Shown: piece after piece, positions 16,719 to 25,084 of the stretch
How the letters are laid out: each line of letters opens with the position of its first letter
Numbering within the stretch: position 1 is the first letter of the stretch
NCBI GenBank assembly: GCA_021789975.1
Contig: JAJYIT010000003.1
Span: 62,001-126,000 of the forward strand
Source: Bacteroidota bacterium
Lineage (GTDB): Bacteria; Bacteroidota; Ignavibacteria; Kryptoniales; JAKASW01
DNA length: 64,000 bases
Direction: 5' to 3'
Notes under the pieces: generated by a model
Database searches by the model: none
Told to the model about the DNA's origin: nothing
The model's input: the letters and a program-made list of their open reading frames with translations, nothing else
Program-made: the position numbers and the translations under genes

Positions 16719-16939
16719 CGATGTGCCCGCATAAAGAGGCGCTGCTGTTCTACCAGACCGGAGGTTTCTCGCGGCTTCGAATTCAAACGCGCTGACTTGT
16801 AAGCGAGTTCAAATGCGGCTATCGCTTCCTGCGTATCAACCAGTCTGAGACTAGCTGCTCGCAAATCTTCAAGAATGGGTCCAAGCTCTTCCCAATTCTT
16901 TATCCAGGTCCGCGTCTGCTCCTTTTCCTGCTCGGTCAT
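16715..16939 (-). CDS. Small helical protein paired with the nucleotidyltransferase
   Basis: A 74-residue charged, mostly helical protein beginning MTEQEKEQTRTWIKNWEE. No DNA-binding motif or membrane segment is obvious. It immediately precedes and overlaps the nucleotidyltransferase gene by 4 bases, so the two are translated as a unit. Small acidic or helical partners of this kind are often the antitoxin in MNT-type systems, or a scaffold for substrate choice. No strong ribosome-binding site precedes the ATG at 16939. Confidence 0.7.
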   Translation of the reverse strand: MTEQEKEQTRTWIKNWEELGPILEDLRAASLRLVDTQEAIAAFELAYKSARLNSKPRETSGLVEQQRLFMRAHR

Positions 16940-16951
16940 AGTCGATGTAAT

Positions 16952-18070
16952 TTACTTCCTCTGATCAACAGCATCCAGCATACTCAACGCGAACGCGTAC
17001 GCGCCTATTGAAATCGCTCTGCTCGTTCCGACCTTCGAGATGCCGACCCCGATCCTCATTTCAGGATCATATTTAACTTTCTTCGATGTCCCGTAAACAG
17101 ATATCTCTTTCGTCTTAGAGTGCAAGAATGTCTTCAGCTCGCTTTCAACTTCGAGGTTGTAAACCTTTGACGACAAACGACGCAAATGGTTGCCGTCAGG
17201 GCCAACGAAATAACTGTTCATCTCATTTACCAGGTAAGGCAGAAAGATGTCCGCAGCACCAGCAAGTCCTCCTCCGATTACGACGAGACCGTCGATCAAC
17301 GTGATCGCATTCGATATAGCGTCGCCTGCCGCTTCTGCCATTTCCTGAAAAGCTTTTATCGCCGCAGGTATGTGCCCTTTCTTTTTGGCCACGGCAATCT
17401 CATAAATCTCTTTAGGCGTCGGTGATTTCTCAAACTCGATTCCGGTCTCATGTGCATAAGTTCTTCTCACCGCACGTATGCTCGCGTTTTCCTCGGCGTT
17501 CATTGCCGGGTTGAGTTTATTCCTGACAAGCCAGATCTCCGCCGCATCGGCATTATCTCCGATAAAGAGTCTGCCGTCGGACACGATGCCCGCGCCGAAC
17601 CCTGTCCCGAGTGTGAGACCTAACAGGTTCCTGTATCTTTTGTGGCTTCCCGCTTCTTCCAGCATTTCGTTGACATACGGAAGGAATCCGGCTATTGCCT
17701 CGCCGTAGGCATACAGGTCGCCGTCGTTGTTGATAAAGACCGGCAAGCCAAATTTCTCTTCGAGTGCGGGTCCGAGGGCAACTCCGCCGCGGAACGCACG
17801 CAGGTTCGGCAAGTCGCCGATGATTCCGTTCGGATAATCTGCCGGGCCGGGAAACGCAAAACTAATCGCGACCGGTTTGTCTTTCAAAGTCGACTTGACT
17901 CTCTCAAATCCATCGAAGACGGAAGCCATGCATTTGTCCAGGTCGTCCCCGTGTGTGGGCAAGGTAATCTCATCGGCAATCTGCTCGTTGCCTCTCATAG
18001 CGGTAAACACGAGGTTCGTGCCGCCTGCATCGAGTGTAAGAACGGTTCGCTTGTCTGAAGCATAAGTCAT
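16952..18070 (-). CDS. ROK-family sugar kinase
   Basis: A 372-residue cytoplasmic ROK protein. The ATP phosphate-1 loop is VLTLDAGGTNLVF, the sugar-binding and catalytic Asp lies in VFINNDGDLYAYGE, and the phosphate-2 segment is LTLGTGFGAGIV; VVIGGGLAGAADIFLPYL is the adenosine-binding region. The usual ROK zinc signature with clustered cysteines is absent, and the GEIGH segment is replaced by DAAEIW, so it belongs to a zinc-independent subgroup. No DNA-binding domain is present, so this is a kinase, not a repressor. It lies nine bases after the FucP-like permease gene and probably phosphorylates the imported sugar (hexose or amino sugar; not determinable). Confidence 0.88.
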   Translation of the reverse strand: MTYASDKRTVLTLDAGGTNLVFTAMRGNEQIADEITLPTHGDDLDKCMASVFDGFERVKSTLKDKPVAISFAFPGPADYPNGIIGDLPNLRAFRGGVALGPALEEKFGLPVFINNDGDLYAYGEAIAGFLPYVNEMLEEAGSHKRYRNLLGLTLGTGFGAGIVSDGRLFIGDNADAAEIWLVRNKLNPAMNAEENASIRAVRRTYAHETGIEFEKSPTPKEIYEIAVAKKKGHIPAAIKAFQEMAEAAGDAISNAITLIDGLVVIGGGLAGAADIFLPYLVNEMNSYFVGPDGNHLRRLSSKVYNLEVESELKTFLHSKTKEISVYGTSKKVKYDPEMRIGVGISKVGTSRAISIGAYAFALSMLDAVDQRK

Positions 18071-18079
18071 ATCGGCGTC

Positions 18080-19501
18080 TCAAACAGCTTCAGATGTTCG
18101 TTTGCGTCCTACGCTGTGTCCTTTGAGTCCGTAGAAGCCGACGTACGCGTATGCTATGAGAGGCACGATGTAGGCAATTTGCGGATTGCCGACATCGGCA
18201 ATATGTCCCCAGGTTGGAGGCAAGATCGCGCCGCCCAGGATTGCTGCTACAAGAAGCGACGAAACCTGGCTCTTGTAAATCCCGGTGCCTTCAAGTGCGA
18301 GCGAAAAGGTATTTGACCAGCCGATCGAGCTAAACAGTCCGACTCCGACTACACACCACATGGCAACCATCCCGCCGGCAAAGATGGCGGTGGATAAGAG
18401 TACCACGATGGCAGCCATGAAGATTGTCAGGGTGCGGGCATCATTCGATTTCCCAAACTGGAAGAGGAGCCAGCACGCAAAAAGAATAGGGAGATAATTC
18501 CTGGAAACCTGCCAACCCATCCATATAGTAAGAACGGCAAAAGCAAGTATCGGCAATACGGCCAATATGAGCTGCTTAACCCACGACCTGACTTCACTCA
18601 GCTCCGTCGCACCCATGAAACGTCCGATCAACATCCCTCCCCAGAACAGCGAAACAAACTTGCTTGCCTCCACCGGAGTCAACCCTGCGATGCTCTTCTG
18701 GCCCAGAAAACTTATGATCGAACTACCGATAGAAACCTCACCTCCAACGTACATGAATATCGCGATCACTCCCAGGACAACATGCGGATATTTCAAAGCC
18801 TGCGCACCCTTCTCGATATTTCCTTCACCGACATGAGGGAGATGCACGAAGTAGAACACCACCGCGAGGATCAGGAACACGATGCAGAACGCGAGGTAGG
18901 GTACCTTGACGGACTCTGCTCCGTTCGCACCGGCTTTATTAAAATATTGGAAAATCAGATAGCCTCCTATCAAAGGACCAAGAGTCGTCCCGACCGAATT
19001 GAAGCCCTGAGCTAAGTTCAGTCGACTCGACGCGGTCTTTTCGGGACCAAGAATGGTTACATACGGGTTCGCAGCAATCTGGAGGACTGCAAACCCGAGG
19101 CCGACGACGAATAGAGCGATGAGGAACAACGGATACGATATCAAGCTTGCTGCCGGCCAGAACAGCAGACTTCCGAATGCAGACATCAGCAGGCCAATCA
19201 CTATCGCATTCTTGTAGCCGATCTTGGCGATGGGATCTCCACTCGTCGCGGAGATAATGAAATAGAGGAGGGAGCCGATAAAGTATGCACCGAAAAACGC
19301 GAGCTGTACCAGCATGGCCTCGAAGTAATTCAGTGTGAAGGCTTCCTTGAACCGGGGAATCAGGATGTCGTTCCATACGGTCATGAACCCCCAGATGAAG
19401 AAGAGCGATGTCATGATCGCAAACGGCCCTCGGTAAGAGGCCGCTTTGCCTGCATTACCCGTTGTGGATACGGTTTCGGTTGTAGGACTCAAACTTGTCA
19501 T
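18080..19501 (-). CDS. FucP-type sugar:H+ symporter (FHS family MFS)
   Basis: A 473-residue twelve-helix MFS protein of the fucose/galactose/glucose symporter group. Family marks are FIWGFMTVWNDILIPRFKEA, FFGAYFIGSL, LQIAANPYVTILGP and NLAQGFNSVGTTLGPLIGG. It imports a monosaccharide with protons; the precise sugar (fucose, glucose, galactose or N-acetylglucosamine) cannot be called. The ROK kinase follows after nine bases, indicating an uptake-and-phosphorylation operon. An additional predicted segment near 330-390 (IFMAAIVVLLSTAIFAGG) makes it slightly longer than E. coli FucP. No regulator is adjacent. Confidence 0.92.
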   Translation of the reverse strand: MTSLSPTTETVSTTGNAGKAASYRGPFAIMTSLFFIWGFMTVWNDILIPRFKEAFTLNYFEAMLVQLAFFGAYFIGSLLYFIISATSGDPIAKIGYKNAIVIGLLMSAFGSLLFWPAASLISYPLFLIALFVVGLGFAVLQIAANPYVTILGPEKTASSRLNLAQGFNSVGTTLGPLIGGYLIFQYFNKAGANGAESVKVPYLAFCIVFLILAVVFYFVHLPHVGEGNIEKGAQALKYPHVVLGVIAIFMYVGGEVSIGSSIISFLGQKSIAGLTPVEASKFVSLFWGGMLIGRFMGATELSEVRSWVKQLILAVLPILAFAVLTIWMGWQVSRNYLPILFACWLLFQFGKSNDARTLTIFMAAIVVLLSTAIFAGGMVAMWCVVGVGLFSSIGWSNTFSLALEGTGIYKSQVSSLLVAAILGGAILPPTWGHIADVGNPQIAYIVPLIAYAYVGFYGLKGHSVGRKRTSEAV

Positions 19502-19828
19502 TTGTATGTTCCAATCAGGTTAATAGGTGGGCTTTTTGAAGTCCGAAGAGTCTGAAGAAGTGACTCAATAGAATGCCTCGGAAGGTCGTATCGAAAAAGT
19601 ATCTCTAATCATCCGGGTTCAATTTCGGAAAAGGCATGGCGTGAATCAAGATTGGGATAGTATCCCGCATTGGCCGGAGCGATTGTTCATTCACATATAC
19701 CGGAACCATCTTAAGGTTCTATGTTTGGAGACTGGTAAATAACGACCGATCCATTCTTATGATCTCAATCGCACTGCAGTTTAATGTACCTCGTGGTTTC
19801 GAAGTTGGCCCACATGCGCTGTTGTTCA
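19502..19828. other. Intergenic region upstream of the sugar operon
   Basis: About 330 bases between the FucP-like start and the 3' end of the flavoprotein gene, both on the minus strand. It should carry the sugar operon promoter, but no strong promoter or palindromic operator is evident and no gene is supported. Confidence 0.5.
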
Positions 19829-21109
19829 CTAATAGAAAAACAGTTCTCGCTTGACCGCTGACCTGTTGACACCGAGAATCTTCTGGAGAGACTGAAGTAC
19901 GGATTCCTGCATTTGCGGCGGTCCGCATAAGTAGAATGAGGCGTTGGTCGAAGTAACGTACCTGGACAAGATCTTTCCGTCAATGTGCCCTGCTTCAAAA
20001 ATGATTCTGTCGCCAGACTGGGGCATACCACTCCCGGGAGGTCTGCTGAGAACATGAACTACGCGGAGAGAAATGCCACCGACAGCAGCTTTCAGCTCCT
20101 CCATTGCAATTATGTCCTCCATATTTCTATTCCCGCATATCAATGTGATCCGAGCATCGGTTTGAATCGCCACAGCATGGCGGATGTTGCTGAGGAACGG
20201 CGTTATCCCGACTCCGCCACAAATCATAACCACATCATGCTCGCTTGAAAAATCCACGTTGAAAATGCCATAAGGCCCTTCGCATAGCACCGCCGTCCCG
20301 GGCAACAAAGATGGAACTGCGGAAGTGAATCTCCCGGCTGACTTGATTGTGAAGCTAAGTTCGGGTGAAGAAGGAGCTGATGAAATTGTGAACGGATGCG
20401 GATCACTCCATCTATTTCCTTCCAGAACCCTGATAATTGCAAACTGCCCTGCCTTACGCTGTTCAAACCTGCCCGGCCCATTTGGCCGTCTGACAACAAG
20501 TGTCATTGTGTCCTTAGTCTCCTTGACCAGTTGCGAGACGATCCAGGTCCCGTTTCTTTCTCTACGAATGGAGTATGCGGCTCGATAGAAATACAAGCCT
20601 GCTAACGGACCTGCCAGGATCAAGAAGATGAGGATGCTTCTGGCTGAGTCAAGTTCATGGCTGCTTTCGAGAAAGACATGGAGAAAGGCAACGGCTACAA
20701 TCGGATAAAGCAGAAGGTGAACAGATTTCCAGGATCGGAAAGAAATTCGATGTCTCGAAAATAAGGCAACCGCCGCAACAACAATGAGGGCGTAGATTGC
20801 CAGATGTCCGAAGAGCAACGGCAGATTTTGTGTCCCGAAGTAAAACAGGAATGACCAGTTCCAGGTCCCTCCGTGTAGCAAGGAGAAATGGAGCGTGCGA
20901 AGGATGGCGTGCGCGATAAACAGGATAACCACAGCCGGGCCGAGGATCTTATGGTATTGATACACTCGATCCAGCCCAATCCTACGCTCGATGGCAGAAA
21001 GTCTTACGCCAAGTGCCACCATGGCAATGAGTCCGGCAACGGCGCCGATTGCAACAATGTTCCCGGCAGCGCTGATGATCGATAAGGGGGAGAAGATCTT
21101 GGCAAGCAT
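19829..21109 (-). CDS. Ferric reductase-like membrane flavoprotein (FAD/NAD(P)H)
   Basis: A 426-residue protein. The N-terminal half (about 1-190) is a ferric-reductase-like transmembrane domain with candidate haem histidines in VYQYHKILGPAVVILFIAHA and SVHLLLYPIVAVAFLHVF. The C-terminal half is a ferredoxin-NADP reductase module: FAD motif HPFTISSAPSS, pyridine-nucleotide motif MICGGVGITPFLSNI and the terminal FYLCGPPQMQESVLQSL. It would move electrons from cytoplasmic NAD(P)H across the membrane to ferric iron, oxygen or a partner protein. No iron-uptake genes are adjacent. Length and domain order are normal for this bacterial group. Confidence 0.9.
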   Translation of the reverse strand: MLAKIFSPLSIISAAGNIVAIGAVAGLIAMVALGVRLSAIERRIGLDRVYQYHKILGPAVVILFIAHAILRTLHFSLLHGGTWNWSFLFYFGTQNLPLLFGHLAIYALIVVAAVALFSRHRISFRSWKSVHLLLYPIVAVAFLHVFLESSHELDSARSILIFLILAGPLAGLYFYRAAYSIRRERNGTWIVSQLVKETKDTMTLVVRRPNGPGRFEQRKAGQFAIIRVLEGNRWSDPHPFTISSAPSSPELSFTIKSAGRFTSAVPSLLPGTAVLCEGPYGIFNVDFSSEHDVVMICGGVGITPFLSNIRHAVAIQTDARITLICGNRNMEDIIAMEELKAAVGGISLRVVHVLSRPPGSGMPQSGDRIIFEAGHIDGKILSRYVTSTNASFYLCGPPQMQESVLQSLQKILGVNRSAVKRELFFY

Positions 21110-21188
21110 TGTCAGAAGATAACCCGCGCGCCTCTTTGCCGCAATCTACTCAGGCGTGATCAGCAACTGAGGGATCGCTGCTATTGGC

Positions 21189-21353
21189 ATTGACAGATAT
21201 GTCGCCCCTAACGGGGGTTTGCTTGTTTTTATGGCTTGCACTACGAGAAAATTTTCGTCCCTAAGAGACTTATACTCTGCTCCGTAGGAACAGAATTCTT
21301 TCAGTAGTCAATAGCGTAACAGCATGGAAGCTCCGCAGGAGCGACATGTCAAT
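21189..21353. repeat. Small interspersed element with imperfect terminal inverted repeats
   Basis: The left end (21189-21208) reads ATTGACAGATATGTCGCCCC. The right end (21338-21353), read on the other strand, is ATTGACATGTCGCTCC, so both ends share TTGACA...TGTCGC. Inside are further short palindromic cores, CCCCTAACGGGG and CTCCGTAGGA. The unit is about 165 bases with no coding capacity, in an otherwise empty gap between the flavoprotein and SCO1 genes. It looks like a MITE or REP-like repeat; other copies in the genome are not visible here. Confidence 0.55.
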
Positions 21354-21401
21354 TCTCGCCCTGGGACCTTCGGCGGGATTGCCAGGTACCATGGTATAAA
21401 T

Positions 21402-22097
21402 CTATTCCAGTGATTTTATGTCTCGGATTATCTTCGTAAAATTCAGGTTGCTTCCTCCGTAGACTCCCCGGACTCTTGCTTGACGATCCAAGAGGACGCA
21501 CTCGTCCGGATGGAAAATAGAATAAGATATCTTAGCGGTTTTTGAAAATGTTGTGTCCTGGATGAAATAGTGTATTTGTATCCGGTACAGAATAGAATCG
21601 GTATTCGCCGTGCGCCCGGTAAGGAAATTCCATTTTTTACCGTCTGAGCTGGTGAACTCAACACCATGCTGCTCCGCAAAGTGTTTCAATACCGAAGGTG
21701 TATCACGATGCGGGTCAAAAGTCAGCGCCACAAACCTCACTTTACGTATCCCATCAAGAGCAAGAGTATCCTGAAGAAGGTGGAGGTTCTCGATTGCCTC
21801 CGGGCATACGTCTGTGCAGTGAGTCCAGATAAAAGTCATCACGACTACGTGCCCCTTGAATCCGGAAGGGAACTTTACCTCAGAGCTATCCTGGGTCAAA
21901 AAGGTGTAACTCTTTCCGCCGGCATTGTAAATAACAGGGAGCTGCTTTGCGCATCCCGGGAGGAGACTCAAAGTGATGAGCAAACACAGAAGAGGAATAA
22001 TGGATTGATGAAGTAATGGATTGGTGCGGAAATCATCCACAAGGTTTGACAAGCAAATGGTCCATCTATCCAACAAACTCACCTGACATTCTCTCAC
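21402..22097 (-). CDS. SCO1/SenC-family copper chaperone lipoprotein
   Basis: A thioredoxin-fold protein. The metal or redox site THCTDVCP (CxxxC) follows VVVMTFIW, and the distal His lies in SIFHPDECVLLD, giving the two-Cys-one-His copper ligand set of SCO proteins. ALTFDPHRDTPSVL is also characteristic. The hydrophobic segment LLCLLITLSLLPGC provides a lipobox, so it would face the periplasm on a lipid anchor and help build the CuA centre of a haem-copper oxidase. The start is unsure: the frame opens at 22097, but the first 20 residues look random and GTG 22040 gives a more natural signal peptide. No oxidase genes are adjacent. Confidence 0.87.
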   Translation of the reverse strand: MRECQVSLLDRWTICLSNLVDDFRTNPLLHQSIIPLLCLLITLSLLPGCAKQLPVIYNAGGKSYTFLTQDSSEVKFPSGFKGHVVVMTFIWTHCTDVCPEAIENLHLLQDTLALDGIRKVRFVALTFDPHRDTPSVLKHFAEQHGVEFTSSDGKKWNFLTGRTANTDSILYRIQIHYFIQDTTFSKTAKISYSIFHPDECVLLDRQARVRGVYGGSNLNFTKIIRDIKSLE

Positions 22098-22183
22098 TGT
22101 TCCACCATTCTGTCTTTCCGTCCAGTATTACGACGAGGGCTGCCATTCGGGACAATAATCCAGGATTCCATCACTCCATCACC
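21999..22183. repeat. TGATGGAGTGATGGA-type repeats in inverted orientation
   Basis: TGATGAAGTAATGGA on the plus strand within 21999-22024 and TGATGGAGTGATGGA on the minus strand within 22163-22183 match at 13 of 15 positions, in opposite orientation. They flank the gap between SCO1 and uvrC. The left copy underlies part of the SCO1 signal region and the right copy encodes the last residues of UvrC (NGVME). Confidence 0.5.
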
Positions 22184-24045
22184 CCGTTCACCTGTTCCTC
22201 AAAATAACTCTTAACCGCCCGGGCGGCCTTCATTCCAACCACTTTAGCAATGTCATCAACCGACGCTTCCTGAACGCCTTTGACTGATCCGAATTCCCTC
22301 AGAAGCTTAGTGGCTTTCGTTTCGCCGATGCCTTCGATCCCCGTAAGCTGCGTGGAGACCACACGTTTTTCACGCAACGATCTGTGAAAAGTTATGGCAA
22401 ACCTGTGAGCCTCGTCTCTGATATGCTGCAGAAGTTTCAGAGCCGAAGAGGTCCTCGGCAACAATATCGATTCACTGTCGTCCGGCACGAAAACCTCTTC
22501 GAGCCGTTTCGCCAGTCCAATTATCGGCTCGTTCGGCAGGCCGATCCGCCTCAAAGTATCCACCGCCGAGGACAGTTGTCCTTTTCCACCATCGACCACT
22601 ATCAAGTCAGGGAGTTGGGAACCATCGTTCATTACACGAGTATATCGCCTTTCAATTATCTCCTCCATACTTGCAAAGTCGTCAGGGCCGACTACGGTTT
22701 TGATCTTGAATTTTCTATAGTCGCTTTTTCTCGGCTTGCCGTCGACGAAGACCACCATCGATGCCACAGGATCGCTTCCCTGAATGTTTGAATTATCGAA
22801 GCACTCGATCCTCCTCGGCGGGGCGGGAAGGTGAAGATCTCTTTGAAGTGCCTGCAATGTATGCGGGATAGTCTCTTTCGATTTCTCTTTTTGGATCTTC
22901 AGCTCATCGAGCATGAACTTAGCGTTTGCTCTGCACATCCTGATGAGCTTGAGGTCCTCGCCATCCGTCGGCACCACAATCTTGACTTCATTCCCGCGCT
23001 TCGACTTCAGCAAGTTTTCGACAAACTCCATGTCATCAGGTTCAGCAGAGAGATAAACCTCAGGTGGGACGTAGTCTGCATTGATATAGTACCTCTCGAT
23101 CAATGTCCCGACCATGTCAGATTCGCTCCGGTCGGAAACGTTCGACAGATAGAAATGCTGCTTGCCTACGAGTTTTCCGTCGCGAATTTTGAATATGACG
23201 CCGCAGCCGTCGTCGTCCTCGCTGACCGCCGCTATAATGTCCCGCTCGATCAGCTCCAGCGAAACCATCTTCTGCTTTTCGGAATAGACTCTTATCGCAT
23301 CGATCTTTTTCTTGATGTCCCCGGCCTTTTCATACTCCAACCCTTCAGAGTAGATCTTCATCTCTTCGGTTAACTGACGGATCAAATCGTGTGTTTTGCC
23401 CTTCAGGAGTTTCTCGACTTGAGAGATCATGTCGTTATACTCTTCCTGCGTGACAAAACCCTCGCAGGGTCCGCCGCACTTCCCGATATGATAATCGAGA
23501 CAGACTTTGAACTTCTTTCTTCGGATTACCTCCTCAACCAGAAACCACTTGCAGCTTCGGATCTGGAAAATATTCCTGATGGACTTCAAAGCGTAGCGCA
23601 TGGTCTTGACATCTGTGTAAGGCCCGTAGTACCTCGATCCATCCTGCTTTATTTTTCGGGTTACATAAACCCTCGCGTATGGCTCGTTCGTGACCACGAT
23701 GTATGGATAGCTCTTGTCGTCGCGGAGATCGATGTTGTAGCGCGGCTTAAGTTTCTTGATGAGCGTGTTTTCGAGTATGAGAGCTTCCATCTCCGAGTCG
23801 GTAACGATCACTTCCAGGTTGGCAATCTTGGCAACCATCACCTTCGTCTTCGGATCGTGATTGTGCCCTTTCTGGAAATATGACCGGACACGGTTTCGGA
23901 GTATCTTTGCCTTACCTACATAAATAACCTTGCTCTCGGCGTTCTTGAATTGGTAAACTCCGGGTTGACGCGGCAGGTTGTCCAGCTTTTCCTTCAGTTC
24001 GAAGCCGACTTCCTGAATCTCTATGTCCTCATATAGGCTCGGCAT
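22171..24045 (-). CDS. uvrC: Excinuclease ABC subunit C
   Basis: About 624 residues, the usual length. UvrC makes both incisions around damage recognised by UvrAB in nucleotide excision repair. Domains in order: GIY-YIG nuclease (LPRQPGVYQFKNAESKVIYV then GKAKILRNRVRSYF), a Cys-rich region (CKWFLVEE, CLDYHIGKCGGPC), UVR motif (GLEYEKAGDIKKKIDAI), an RNase H-like 3' domain (FDNSNIQGSDPVASMVVFVD, LIVVDGGKGQLSSA) and a terminal helix-hairpin-helix pair (IEGIGETKATKLLREFGS). I place the start at ATG 24045 (MPSLYEDIEIQ); GTG 24096 would add 17 atypical residues. The final residues lie in a TGATGGA repeat. Methylmalonyl-CoA epimerase lies upstream on the same strand. Confidence 0.96.
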   Translation of the reverse strand: MPSLYEDIEIQEVGFELKEKLDNLPRQPGVYQFKNAESKVIYVGKAKILRNRVRSYFQKGHNHDPKTKVMVAKIANLEVIVTDSEMEALILENTLIKKLKPRYNIDLRDDKSYPYIVVTNEPYARVYVTRKIKQDGSRYYGPYTDVKTMRYALKSIRNIFQIRSCKWFLVEEVIRRKKFKVCLDYHIGKCGGPCEGFVTQEEYNDMISQVEKLLKGKTHDLIRQLTEEMKIYSEGLEYEKAGDIKKKIDAIRVYSEKQKMVSLELIERDIIAAVSEDDDGCGVIFKIRDGKLVGKQHFYLSNVSDRSESDMVGTLIERYYINADYVPPEVYLSAEPDDMEFVENLLKSKRGNEVKIVVPTDGEDLKLIRMCRANAKFMLDELKIQKEKSKETIPHTLQALQRDLHLPAPPRRIECFDNSNIQGSDPVASMVVFVDGKPRKSDYRKFKIKTVVGPDDFASMEEIIERRYTRVMNDGSQLPDLIVVDGGKGQLSSAVDTLRRIGLPNEPIIGLAKRLEEVFVPDDSESILLPRTSSALKLLQHIRDEAHRFAITFHRSLREKRVVSTQLTGIEGIGETKATKLLREFGSVKGVQEASVDDIAKVVGMKAARAVKSYFEEQVNGVME

Positions 24046-24125
24046 GTGCAGGCATCGCGTACAGCGCATGGAGCACAGCGTGCTGGATACTATCACTTTT
24101 CCACTATGCGCCTTGCGTTACGCTA

Positions 24126-24539
24126 TTATTTGTCCTTCTTTTTCTCGCTTAATTCCACAAGCACTCCGCCGGTACTCCTCGGATGTATGAACGCAATTTC
24201 GTGTCCGTCCGCTCCCCGCCTCGGCTTCTCATCTATCAGATGGAAACCTGCGGCTTTTAATCTGGCAAGTTCGGCTTTAATGTCTTCAACCTCGAAACAA
24301 ACGTGATGAATTCCTTCTCCACGTTTCTCGATGAACTTCGCTATCGTCGATGTGCTATCAGTCGGTCCGGCTAGTTCAAGTCGTGATTCACCGATAGGTA
24401 TCATCCCCACCCTTACCTTCTGGTCAGGCACCTCTTCAGTGGCCTGCACCCTATTCCCAACCAACGTCTCGAACGCTTTCCTGGCCGTGTCCAGGTCTTC
24501 GACCGCGATAGCAATATGGCTTATCTTTAGAAAACTCAT
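24126..24539 (-). CDS. mce: Methylmalonyl-CoA epimerase
   Basis: A 137-residue vicinal-oxygen-chelate protein. MSFLKISHIAIAVEDLDTA supplies the first metal His, GEGIHHVCFEVEDI the second region and GGVLVELSEK the metal Glu, the pattern of methylmalonyl-CoA epimerase. It interconverts the R and S forms of methylmalonyl-CoA in propionate/succinyl-CoA metabolism, alongside a B12-dependent mutase that is not in this window. The start is ATG 24539 because GGAGG lies seven bases upstream; an in-frame start at 24578 adds 13 unlikely residues. Confidence 0.9.
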   Translation of the reverse strand: MSFLKISHIAIAVEDLDTARKAFETLVGNRVQATEEVPDQKVRVGMIPIGESRLELAGPTDSTSTIAKFIEKRGEGIHHVCFEVEDIKAELARLKAAGFHLIDEKPRRGADGHEIAFIHPRSTGGVLVELSEKKKDK

Positions 24540-24682
24540 TTTTGCCTCCGAGGAAAATTTACCGAACCAGGAGACCAAAGGAAAGCTATTCCGATGACCA
24601 ACCTTGAGCCTTTACTCGGAAACCAAACACTCGGATCAGGACGACACAGCATCCAGGCACTCCTCGCAGAACTTAAGTGTAC

Positions 24683-24696
24683 TTGATAAATATCAA
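24683..24696. promoter_or_regulatory. Perfect FNR/CRP-type palindrome TTGAT-N4-ATCAA
   Basis: TTGATAAATATCAA at 24683-24696 equals the FNR consensus without mismatch. Its centre is about 48 bases before the GTG of the small lipoprotein gene (24738) and 150 bases from the divergent mce start. An FNR- or CRP-like regulator could act here under low oxygen; no such regulator is encoded in the window. Confidence 0.5.
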
Positions 24697-24737
24697 ACGA
24701 CTCCGCAACTTCAATTGTTGCAAAGGGCAAAGCGAGC

Positions 24738-25016
24738 GTGCATCCGGTAAAAATACTGCTGTTTATTATACTCATGGTTCCGGTAATGGCATCCGGTGCC
24801 GGTTGTGTGCATTCAGAAAGCGCCGCGAGCGTCCCGCAACAAATTACGGGCGAAATCACAATGGTCGGAAACGAGCCGTTCTCACGTTTAGCCGTGACGG
24901 CCGGCGGGACTTTGTTGCTGATAAACTGCGACAGGAAAATACGCGGCAAATTGCTTGCACTCCAAGGAAGAACCGTAAGGCTCATATATGACAAGATGAT
25001 CCGGTCTTCCAATTGA
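24738..25016 (+). CDS. Small lipoprotein with OB-like domain
   Basis: A 92-residue product starting at GTG 24738. A hydrophobic signal (ILLFIILMVPVMASGAGC) ends in a lipobox. The mature part, about 70 residues, is beta-rich (QITGEITMVGNEPFSRLAV, GTLLLINCDRKIRGKLLAL, GRTVRLIYDKM), compatible with a small OB-type barrel. I do not recognise a named family. It is preceded by a perfect FNR-type palindrome, so expression may respond to oxygen. Confidence 0.6.
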   Translation: MHPVKILLFIILMVPVMASGAGCVHSESAASVPQQITGEITMVGNEPFSRLAVTAGGTLLLINCDRKIRGKLLALQGRTVRLIYDKMIRSSN

Positions 25017-25084
25017 ACAGAGATAGATGTGATAGCTGCAGATCTTCCGAGCCATTGAATTGAACTAAGAAACCAGGGGACTAC

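Noticed and set aside
23389-23883. 164-codon plus-strand frame opposite uvrC
   Set aside because: Shadow of uvrC with no independent signal.
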